From positions 26,358,611-26,422,610 of the forward strand of contig OY720345.1 of NCBI GenBank assembly GCA_963082975.1: 64,000 nucleotides of DNA, given 5' to 3'. The notes under the pieces are model-generated. The model was not told the DNA's origin and made no database searches. It saw only the letters and a program-made list of their open reading frames with translations. The position numbers were made by a program, and so were the translations under genes. Position 1 is the first letter of the stretch. The number at the start of each line of letters is the position of its first letter. Origin of the DNA: Labia minor (lineage: Eukaryota; Arthropoda; Insecta; Dermaptera; Spongiphoridae). Positions 54,193-64,000 of this stretch are shown here, in pieces.

Positions 54193-55208
54193 TATCTCGC
54201 CAGAGATAGTATTGCGATCACGTAAATTTTCGATGTCGAGATTTTGATGTTATTAATCAATTTTTATCTTTAAAATTATTTTTTTGAGTTTGAATATATA
54301 TATAAATATATACAAATATATATATATGAGCAAAATAGAAATTCTATCCAATTTTATCGTGTTTCAGGATTGATTTAAGGGTGGATCATCTAAATAAGAA
54401 AACAATTTTTTTATCCATACTCTTACACTAATAAATAAAAAAATTAAATTAATTAATAAATAAATTAATTTTCTGAATTTTGTGTTATTCACTTGTATTT
54501 TTGATAATTGGTTTATTTTAAAATATAATATAGGTATATTATTTAATCCTCATAACAAAATTAAAATGAGAATATTATCTCTTATCTATTATATTTTTGA
54601 AAACAGAGTATATGGCGAGATAGTATTTCTATCATGAAAATTTTCGATGTCGAGATTTTGATGTTTTTATACGTTTTGAAGGTCCCTGAGTGATTTTCAC
54701 TAAGGTGGAGAAAAAAGTGTGTGTGTGTGTGTGTGTGTGTAAGTATGTAGACAAGATTACGCAAAAACGGTTTGAGCTAGAATAATGAGATTTGGTATAC
54801 GGGCATTATTCAAAATTCGTAGTTTTCTATCAACTTTTGAGAAATGTAGCTCATCCGGAAGAGAGTGATTACCTACCACGTTTTTATTTTATTTTACTCT
54901 AAACTGACCGTAAAAATAAAGATATATGTTTGATAGTTTTTCACATGATTAAAAATTATATAAAATTGCTAATTTCAGCTTGATTGAATAGCTGAAAGTA
55001 CCGGAATTAATTTTTAACACGACTGCAAACCACACGCTACCACGTGACGTGGTGTCATCAATAAAGACCCAAACATGCGTTGCTTTAATAAATATTATTT
55101 ATTAATTTTAATTTATAATTTATAATTAATTAAATTTAATTTAAATATAATATATTATGTTATTTAATCCAATTCAAATTGCGAGATAGTCGAGTGGAGA
55201 CACTCCAG
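54193..55208 (-). mobile_element. Family B repeat, copy 3 (no insert)
   Basis: Reverse complement of copy 2 at 38068-39640 without the family A element. One end contains cgactatctcgcaatt and the other gcgagatagt, suggesting short terminal inverted repeats. A TG microsatellite lies at 54717-54740. An internal block (gtcgagattttgatgtt) occurs twice (54236 and 54649). No coding sequence is seen. Confidence 0.75.
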
Positions 55209-55407
55209 TTTATTATATTTATAAAATTTTTATATTTTATTTCTCCACGTATAAAAAAATAATTATATAAATATTGGAAATATTGTAAAAAAAATTAATT
55301 TATTTAATATAAAATTTTCCTGTATCTATTTGTCAAGATTATCTGATTAAATTTTCTCAGAACCATAACAATTATTTCTAAATGACATCGAGAAAGCTTT
55401 CATTCAA

Positions 55408-55443
<36 letters not shown>

Positions 55444-55790
55444 TTTCTTAATTAAAATACAGTTTAAATAACAATAAAAATAAATAAATAAAACTTAATT
55501 TTTGACGTGTATCACATATTATAAACCGATTACAACATAATGAAATTGAAAATTTTAAAAGTGGGAGGAGATGCTATTATTGATGAATCTAATAAAACAA
55601 TAGTCTCTCGAAACATGTCGTTTGTAACAGAAACCTGTAAAGAACAAATCGAGAAACAAATTTGAATTATTCTATTCATTCATCTCTCTTTGTCTGGGAT
55701 TATATTTATTACCTTTGGTTTAAGAATCTGCCTGTCTTGTATTATTTTTTTTGAGTGACTTCCTTCACGCTTCTAACAAGGATAGCAGTA

Positions 55791-55832
<42 letters not shown>

Positions 55833-55949
55833 CATATATAAATGAATTTTCATTTTAAAGAAATTTTAATTTAATCTCTTAAAAATTATATATTTTATCT
55901 ATAAGATCAAAAATAAATAATTTATTATAATTAAGAAAGAAAATTGTTA
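55209..55949. other. AT-rich non-coding sequence with microsatellites
   Basis: TA repeats at 55414-55438 and a (TTA)n tract of about 14 units at 55790-55832. No gene is seen. Confidence 0.55.
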
Positions 55950-56205
55950 TTCATTTTTATGGTGCTACTGAACTCAAAAGTTCCTGGCCGCAAAATCCAC
56001 ATTTCTTTAACTAACTTCTGAATTATTTTCATCCAATTATATTCATAATTCCCTTATATCTTTTAATCGTCACTACATATTGTCCATGGTTACCCAAATG
56101 ACGTTTCCCTATAAAATTTCTCTTACATCTTTTCTCTATCATACCAACGAAGTGTCACACCTACCTCAAACTCCTCTTCTTCATAATTCTGTCAATATTT
56201 AGAGA
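55950..56205 (-). mobile_element. LINE 3' fragment (L5), decayed
   Basis: The minus strand retains the 3' end of the same LINE (plus-strand gaactcaaaagttcctggccgc mirrors the tail of L4) and diverged traces of the C-terminal coding region. The frame is broken. Confidence 0.6.
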
Positions 56206-56210
56206 TACTA

Positions 56211-56609
56211 TATGGACTGAAAAGTCCAGGGATTTTCCAAAGGGTGACGCCACTAGAAAATGAACATGACTCATTTCGAGAGGCTCATCTGTCACTAGTT
56301 TATGCATGAAGTATCAAGACATTTCGTCCAGTACAAGCTACTGTCGTTTGAGTAACGCTACTTTCGATTTCATAAGAAAAATGGAAAAACAGGAATATCG
56401 CGTCTTGATTAAACATTGTTCTCGAAGGAGCATATGTGGGATAACATTCCTGCAACCACTGCAATGATTGTTCACAAGTTTTTCCCAATAAAAAACTTAA
56501 ATACATCACTTCATACATAAACTAGTGACAGATGAGCCTCTCGAAAAGACTCATCTTCATTTTCTAGTGGCGTCACCTATTGAAAAATCCCGGGACTTTT
56601 CAGCCCATG
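56211..56609. mobile_element. Foldback mariner with two inverted 5' ends
   Basis: TA dinucleotides flank 102-bp inverted arms (56211-56312 and 56508-56609) starting TATGGACTGAAAAGTCC / CATGGGCTGAAAAGTCC. On the plus strand, 56381 onward gives MEKQEYRVLIKHC, the mariner N-terminus. The next part of the transposase (LLGKTCEQSLQWLQECYP, APSRTMF) is on the minus strand. The element is thus two head regions of one mariner joined in opposite orientation. Confidence 0.8.
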
Positions 56610-56619
56610 TAGTATATAG

Positions 56620-57589
56620 AGACGATATAATAATTTCTCATTAAGCATTTTTTGCAATTCTTTTGATATTTTATGGACCAAAAATTCTACTGATAGTATT
56701 CAATTTTCAAATTTTTTGAAACAATTAGCTTTTACTATCCTACTTATTTCTTCTTCTATTGATTGATTATTATTTTATTTTAGTTTGGGGTGCGAATAGA
56801 CTTATTTAAATTATCTTTTAAATTTTTTATTAGGTTAACTTCACAAAATATCAAAGTCTGTTTGATGATTTTTAATAATTATTAATTTACTCCAATTTGT
56901 GTGTGCCTTTGAGACGGTTGCAATTACTAGTAATTTATTTTAATGAGCCGCTACTAACGCGAAAGGAACAATAGACAGAAAATAGAAAAAAAAGAAAATA
57001 TGACAGAAATACCTAACTGTCTTTAAATATTCGATGATCTTTCAAAAATTTTTCAGCATGTCACTTAAGACAAGTGCATTTTTTTAATTTCTATGTAGAA
57101 CCCTTAGGGAGTGCTTAAGAGTTTGTGTTAAGATGTGATCAATGAAAATAAAAATATTTTTCACATTTCCTGAAAAATAGATTAAAATCGAATATAACTA
57201 AACAAAAGTGTTTGAAACTTTGAAAAATAAAAAAAAATTCTCAAATCTCTTACGATTTTATTATTGTCAAGAATAATAGAACTTTTCGAACGCATAAATT
57301 CGACTTTCATAAATTATAAATTTTTACCCTAAAATTTTCCGATCTTAAGAATTTTTCCAAAATTTATTTAAAGAGATCAAAAATTTTGAGAATTTTTTTT
57401 ATATTTTTAGATAATATTTCTTTAATTTCTGTTTTAACAAATAAAAAAAATAATTATTTTAAAATAAAATTCTTATCAATTAAGACACCCTTTTGCACAA
57501 TTAAAAAAAATTTTTCAGCAAGAAATTATCTTATTCACTATGTGAACTTATTTAATTTATATATTCATATTATTATAATGAATTTAATT
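56620..57589. other. AT-rich non-coding sequence
   Basis: No gene recognised; 56890-57000 is a slightly more complex patch. Confidence 0.45.
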
Positions 57590-57735
57590 AAATTATGATA
57601 AAATGGAAAAATAATATAAAATAATATAAGAGGGATTTAGGAGAGAATAAGAATTGGATGGAAGTTTCTAATGAGTAGGACTTATATGCAGTTAGAACTT
57701 GAGTTCAGTAGCATTATAAAGTACAGATGGATAGA
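57590..57735 (+). mobile_element. LINE 3' fragment (L6)
   Basis: About 140 bp resembling the terminal coding region and tail of L4 (gagagaataagaattggatgg ... cagttagaacttgagttcag), heavily decayed. Confidence 0.5.
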
Positions 57736-58639
57736 AAGTAGAAAAATATTATTTAAAATTTTAGTTCTCTTTTAACTATCTTTCTCAGACTCATATTATT
57801 TTGAAAATAAAAGTAAGGGTACTGATATGTCTACTTCACTCATATCAATTGGATTTTATAATAATGGGCATCAGTGAATAATAATTCAACCATTTTTGTG
57901 TCCAGATCATTTTGCTCTAACAGCTCCTCGGAATTTAAATTGTTTATCTTGTTAAGAAACTTTACCCCTGTAATTTTTTCATCCATATTTATAGCAACTC
58001 ATTTATCAATTGATAATAGGAAAATAATATAATCATTTGAGGTGTGTAACAAAATTCAATTCTTTTATAAAACATTATTCTAATAATAACCATGGAACGT
58101 AATATTTATCTATTGCCTGAGGTTTCAATAAATAATAATAATAATTTTCTATTCAAAAGGTACAATTTTCATTATAAAATAATTTTAGTCGATAAAATTA
58201 TTATTATTTATTATAATAGATGAATTGATTTAATTGAATCTTTTTTTTTCTAAAATATAAATAATAAAAAAGTGTTATATTACTTTCACTAAAATACTAG
58301 GAATGACGTAAAGTCGGTATCGTAGAAGATTTCTTTTGCCCCTCGCAACTTATGCAAACATCATCGACTAAAAACTTAATAACGAGAAAATTTCATGCAA
58401 ATTTTATTTGTCAAAATATGGCTTGTTTTTCACTTAAATAGTTTTTGTTAGAGTGAAAAATAATTTAATTATTATAATTTAGTTTAATGTAGAATATATA
58501 TATATATAATAGAAAAAGAAAAAACTAAACAGGAAACTTTACTCCCCTTATTCCTCTTAAGTGGTATATAATAATATAATTATTTATTATTTAAAAAACA
58601 ATTAAAAAAACAATTTTAAGTGATTTTATTTTAAATAAT
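57736..58639. other. AT-rich non-coding sequence
   Basis: No gene or transposon recognised. Confidence 0.45.
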
Positions 58640-58835
58640 TCCTTCAATTGGCTCATTTCCTCTTCCACCTCCCACTCTTAGACATGCATTTACTGCTTCT
58701 CAATTGTTTTGTATTTACGGAAGCTCAAATCAATTCATTGCGTGTGTTCAAAGCAAATATCAGTTGGAAGGAGCCACTTACGACACCCAACGTTGCTCCT
58801 CCAGAACTTCAACGATTGTCCAATCTTTCGTAAAA
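58640..58835. other. High-complexity island 10
   Basis: About 195 bp of complex sequence containing ttcaaag (TCF-like) and tgtatttac (forkhead-like) strings. The 61-codon forward frame is not recognised. Candidate conserved non-coding element. Confidence 0.3.
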
Positions 58836-59503
58836 TAAATATTAGAGAGCGATCTCTATTGCATTGAGTCAACAAAACGCTTTTATTCATCTTTTCAGGA
58901 TATATATAACCAGAAGAGAGGGTTTCTTTAAGAAAAAAAACTAATTTATTTATTTCATAATAATCCTCAATTCATTTTATTCATAGATAATATTAGCATT
59001 AATCATTATTATTTATATTATTATCATCATACGATCTTTATTTTAAATAATAAAAAAGTGATGTCTCTTGAAAAAATATTTCATAAAATATACATGACAT
59101 TCCCCACCAAATGACCAACAACCTACCATATTTAATTATTATGTTTTAAAGAAGTTTTAATTTAATTAATATCAATTATAATTTACTAGAATATATTATT
59201 TGAAATATGGGGGAATTTATTAAAATAACTAAAATTTTCGGTTTAAAAATTAATAAAAATGTCATTTACTTCCTTTTTATTAGAAAAAACAAAATGTTTT
59301 TGTTCAATAAAGGTTAATTTCATTATTTTAAAATTTTGTAAATTTACTTTTAAATGATAATATCTAGTTATTATAATTATAAACAAAATTATAGAAGTTT
59401 TAACCTCTGAAATGAATTAAAATTTAAAAAGTTGAAAGTAAGATTTAAATTAAATAGCAAAAAAAAAAAAAATTCTCACATTGATCTAAAAAAATTAGAA
59501 ACG
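58836..59503. other. AT-rich non-coding sequence
   Basis: Nothing recognised. Confidence 0.5.
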
Positions 59504-59953
59504 AAGGAAGGTCAATAAGTCCGTGACTTTTTGAAATTTCCCGTATCTTAAATGAAATGGAAACACTGTTCCTGTATCAGCTTACTCCTGTCGAAATTTG
59601 AACCAGCTGGGTCTTTTAGTTTTTGTTTGACATTCATTAATAGCAGACTACCTCGTGATTGGAGAAGAAAATGGAAAAAATTGAATTTTCATGAAAGTCC
59701 ATGATACGAATTGTTCCCTCATCCGCCATATTCTCCGGATTTAGCCCCGAGTGACTATTTTTTGTTTCCAAACCTGAAGAAATGTCTCAACGAAATGAGA
59801 TTTGACTCCAACGATGAAATCATCTTATAAACAAATACTTATTTTGATGTCCCTGACAAATCTTATATTTTTGATGGAATAAAAAAATTGGAGAAATGTT
59901 CGATGAAGATCTCAAATAAAATAATTTTTTATCCATTCATTGACCTGCCCTGG
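59504..59953 (+). mobile_element. Internally deleted mariner, sibling of the intronic copy
   Basis: The left ~170 bp match 28960-29145 closely (GGTCAATAAGTCCGTGAC, then cagctgggtcttttagtt), ending in ATGGAAAAAATTGAATTT. The sequence then jumps to the third-aspartate block, reading PHPPYSPDLAPSDYFLFP (about 59720-59775), and on to the 3' end with TTGACCTGCCC. A TA follows on the right; the left end is mutated. It is about 450 bp, with stops in the coding remnant. Confidence 0.85.
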
Positions 59954-62045
59954 TAGTATTTTAATTTTTTTGTAACATTTGTTGAAGATCTTGCTTCAAT
60001 TAAAAGAAAAATATTAAATAATAATAATTATTTAAAATTTATCAAGTCATATATTATGAATAGGAATATTAAAATTTATCAAAAATTATTTATCTTATAA
60101 TTTATGATCAAATAATTATTTTTTTAAATTAGCCTCATAATCACTCAACCCACTTATTTTTATTTTTTTTTTAAATTTAATTAATTAAACTTAAACATTT
60201 ACATTCATATAAATTATAATAGATAAAATGGTGGAATGTCCATCTCCTAACTGAATAGTGCAAATATGATATTAAAAATTGAAATATCCAAACTTTATGA
60301 CAAAATTTATATATTAGAGTTAGTTATAAATTTCTTGTAATAGCTTAGTCGTCCTAACTTATGATCATTGGCCTACCTATTTAGCATGAACGTGGGTTGT
60401 ATTACTCAATTGCAATATTCAAGGAAAAATACTTTATAAAGATAATAAATAATATGATTTATGTTAAATACGGTTTTTACTTAATATAGATTTTACTATC
60501 AATGTTAATATTTAAATTAGAAATTGAATATTTTGTGTAAGTGGTAGATTTATTTTTTTAATTATAAAATAAATGATAGATAGATGAAGATTTAATAATA
60601 ACTGTCAAAATTACACTATTTTTTAATTAAAAACATTTGTAAATATTTATTAACTTAAAAATTACTCTTTACCTGGCTGTAACCTCGGGATCTTTATTAG
60701 TGGCCTATCTCTCTCTCTAACCATAAGCTACTTTTCAATTGTAATTATTAGCTAAAGTAATTTTTAAAATTTAATTCATTTAAAAGTCACTTTATCTAAT
60801 AACAATTTATCTTTAATAGCAAGCATTTTTTTTTTATTTTTAATGTCTAATTTGTTCTTCTCAATTATTTTTGATACCAATCAACTATCTCATTTATCAT
60901 TCAAGTATTCAGTCTTTCTTGATTTTGAGATTTATTGTTAAACCGGTAATTCATGAAATATATATTTTCTTAATAAATCATTATGTTCAAAAATTTGAAA
61001 AATATTAACAAAGTCTTCTTTAAAGAATGAGAATATTTAATGACTTTCTAAAGGATTTTCACTCACGATTATAATAAGTCAATTTGAAAAAATGAGAGAA
61101 AAAAAACTACTAATCTGCCTGTTGAATTTAATTGTTTTAAGCTTATTTGAGAATTTTCCAAAAACAGCTCTAACTCCTTTGATTAAATATATCCGAAAAT
61201 TTTCATGATATATTTCATTTTGATTTGAAATTAACTGTTTATAAAGATATTATTAGTGATTTTGAAAGTGTTATAATCTATCTAATTTATTATATTATTA
61301 TTGTTATATTATAATTTATTAAAAACATTTATTCGCGCGTTAAAATAAATATATTTTATATTAAACACAGGTGGAAATATTTTAATATTATCATATAAAG
61401 TAAAATTAAAAAAATTAAAACATAAATTAAATTAAAAAAAATATTATTTAGCATAAGTGTGTGTGTATAGGAAAAGTTAAACAACGGGAATTTGTTTTGA
61501 AGATAGTAATGATCATACCTTACCAAATGTTTCACAAGTTTTTCTATCGGAAAGAGTGTACATAATGAGTCCTAAAAGTATTTAAGGCACAGTTTAAGCT
61601 TGTGATTGAGGCGAGGGGGATGGATTTTGCACAGAAAATAAGGTAAATTTTTGGAGTTGGGATCATTAAAGAAAACCCTAGGTGGAAGAAGAGGTGAAGT
61701 AGTCATTGATCTGGTACAAAATTGGTTTCAGATTACAAATAGTAAAATAATTCTTAGTTCTTAGTAAGAATCGAAATTTAATATTTTTTGTTTATATTAA
61801 GGTAGTTTTTGTGATTGGCATTGGAAGTTAAAAAAAATTTTTTTTTTTTTTTATAAATAATTATCCAAAGCATGCTATAATAATTAATGAAAATCACATA
61901 AGAATTTATTCGATTCAATTTAATACGAGTTATAATTAAATAATTATAATAATGTAAAAATAAAATATTAATTGACTAGTATTCAGCTGTCACTAGATGA
62001 TATCGACTTTAAATGATTTTTAGGTTAGAATTTGAACTATAATAT
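59954..62045. other. AT-rich non-coding sequence
   Basis: No gene recognised over 2.1 kb. 60340-60420, 60665-60740 and 61450-61740 are somewhat more complex but show no transposon end, RNA or recognised protein. Confidence 0.45.
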
Positions 62046-62053
62046 ACTATAAT

Positions 62054-62712
62054 CAGTGGCGTACCTAGGGGGGGCGGTGGGTGCGGTCCGCACCGGGCGG
62101 CACTTATCTTGGGGCGGCATTTTTTATATTTAGTTATAGTTGTAAAAAGCAACTTATTCATTTCATATTTATTTTTTTTTCTTTCTTGAATAATAAAATG
62201 ATTATTATAAGTTTACTATTTGATTTATATAAATTATGATTAACTATATGATTTCGAATATTATTCCTCCGTGTATATAAATGCATTTTAGTGTAAATTT
62301 TGAATTCTAATTCCAAGAACAGGATAATAATTTTATTTTATTGTATTCATTAAAATTCGTTGAATTCGTAAACGCATCTTTAAAATTTTGTTCGGCAAAA
62401 TTATCTTCGTTCTACAATGAGTTAATTAAGACTACAAAATCTTGCAATATTGTCAATAGAACATGAAATTACAAATAATATAAATTTTGAGAGCATTATA
62501 CACGATTTTTCTAGTATGAAAGCTAGAAGAGTAAATATTATATAAATATGTGTAAAAAAATTTACTCTGTGTATTAATTAATATTGATTAAATAACTTAA
62601 TAATTTATTTATGTGTATTAATTTATAAAAACAACTATTTGATTGACTTATAATAGAAAGGGCGGCAAACTGGAGATCGCCCCGGGCGGCAAAAGTTCTA
62701 GGTACGCCACTG
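62054..62712. mobile_element. hAT-type non-autonomous element, 659 bp
   Basis: Perfect 8-bp duplication ACTATAAT (62046-62053 and 62713-62720) flanks perfect inverted ends CAGTGGCGTACCTAG / CTAGGTACGCCACTG. GC-rich ggggcggc-type blocks lie just inside both ends. The AT-rich interior encodes nothing recognised. Confidence 0.94.
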
Positions 62713-62720
62713 ACTATAAT

Positions 62721-63540
62721 TAATTATAAACTATAATTGAACCAAAAAGTATAACAAATATTTTTTATATTTATTAATGTTTAATATCCTTTAATTGTCA
62801 CGTACCATTTATAATTATATTAAAAAATTAAAGTTATTATTTGAACTTATCAGGCTTGCTGGAGCCGCCATTTTTCCCCTAGTCGAATAAACGACAGAGA
62901 TAGTTGACACTTGTCAATATTAAAAAATTAATTAAATTAAAACTATGTGGTAAATCGTTTTAAAATTTTTACAGTATATGTTTAAGATACCGTTTTATCT
63001 ATTGGAAAGTTTATTTGTGGGGTCAAGTTTGTCAATTTCATACAAACCCTGAATTTCCGAGTTATTGAACAAGGACACTCATAAGAGCTCATGTATTTTT
63101 GCATATATAACTTCAATTAATTATATCTCTTAAACGGTGTGGTCAAAACATCTGATTTTTTTTCTATTGTGTCACAAACTACCTTAATTAATTTAAACAA
63201 ATTTGAAAAATTCTGTTTTATAAACATGTCTTTTATAGATTCCAATAATATAAATTTTCAAGTGCTTTTGCGATACGCCAATTTCACACTTATAAATTTA
63301 ATTAAATTCCCAAACACTTATATATTCAATTTTTTATATTATACTAAAACGATTCTCATACAATATTTGTTTTTTCTAGAGGACAAGGCTTTTATTTATA
63401 ATATTTTTTAATCATTTGTTATTTTTAATTAATGTTTTTATACTATTAAAGGTGTAAATTGTTTTATCTTATTTGTAATTAATATATAAATGGACGGATA
63501 CATCCATTTATATATTGTATCGTTTTCTGACCTTTGGATT
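62721..63540. other. AT-rich non-coding sequence
   Basis: No gene supported; 62850-62910 is a short complex patch. The frame at 63139-63411 is Asn/Ile/Phe-rich and likely chance. Confidence 0.45.
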
Positions 63541-63960
63541 AATCATTTATCAAAATAGAATTTCACAAGGTTTTCAATGTGTTTGATGAAGTCAAGTCGA
63601 CAATTCCTGCATTGTAAACCTCTCCCCATGGCATTAAAGTCTCCAACTGATCTTAATGGGGGAGAACATTTCCAGCTGAGTCTGTATTTTTCAAAACAAA
63701 TGTGTTTGACCTTTATGCTACTTTTCTGAAAACAAAAATTGTATTTACCAATCATGCTTGCTTTATGACCAGATCTTCTTACTTCTCCCTATCCAATGAT
63801 CATCATTATCATCATCATTTTGATCTTTCGCTGGTCCATCACAATATATGATCGTGAGAGAGGTGTTGAAAAAATAATGACGCGCCTGATCATGATGACT
63901 CTGCAGACGAGAAAGGATGATGGGCGTGGGTTCATTTCGATCGTCATCTAGTCTTTAATG
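63541..63960. other. High-complexity island 11
   Basis: About 420 bp of complex sequence including GGGCGTGGG (KLF/Egr-type), a catcattatcatcatcatt run and several balanced patches. A 70-codon minus-strand frame (63543-63755) is not recognised as a protein. Candidate conserved element or exon. Confidence 0.3.
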
Positions 63961-64000
63961 AAATTTAATTTGACATTTTGTCGTTATTAGATAAATTAAC

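Overview
This is a gene-poor, repeat-crowded stretch of a very AT-rich eukaryotic genome, almost certainly an arthropod. The reasons are a spliced chitin-binding (CBM14/peritrophin-type) secreted protein gene, three class II tRNA-Ser(AGA) genes with poly-T pol III terminators, and a transposon load (hAT, mariner, Helitron-like, RTE-like LINE) typical of arthropods. The species cannot be fixed from the sequence. No viral genes and no CRISPR arrays are seen.

The only host protein gene that can be fully supported lies on the minus strand at 26868-29628. It has four coding exons (29592-29628, 28706-28755, 27477-27700, 26868-26922) giving a 121-residue protein with a signal peptide and one six-cysteine chitin-binding domain. 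Two of its introns carry transposons. Host RNA genes are tRNA-Ser at 16412-16493, 33729-33810 and 34902-34983, all minus; the last two sit in a duplicated flank separated by a mariner relic.

The remainder is mostly mobile DNA whose history can be read from target-site duplications and empty sites. Two nearly identical, apparently intact hAT transposons each encode a 619-residue BED-finger transposase (671-3976 minus; 18936-24016 plus). The second sits inside a 'family M' foldback element (18776-24204) and itself holds a Helitron-like insert (19546-21302). At 49.3-51.0 kb a hAT MITE contains a mariner, which contains a deletion derivative of the 619-residue-transposase hAT family. Five more short elements flanked by 8-bp duplications lie at 25.2, 26.0, 42.3, 44.7 and 62.1 kb. 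Family A (five copies plus a relic) looks like a non-autonomous Helentron; family B (three copies) is a larger repeat that hosts one A copy. An RTE-like LINE left at least six 5'-truncated copies, at least two with GATA-type tails.

Between these lie about eleven short, GC-richer, high-complexity islands (8.0, 10.1, 12.5, 13.5, 15.0, 35.9, 48.5, 52.1, 53.7, 58.6 and 63.5 kb). They match no transposon here and no recognised protein. They are candidate conserved regulatory elements or undetected exons, and are the parts most worth comparing across species. Coordinates of repeat edges without target-site duplications are approximate.
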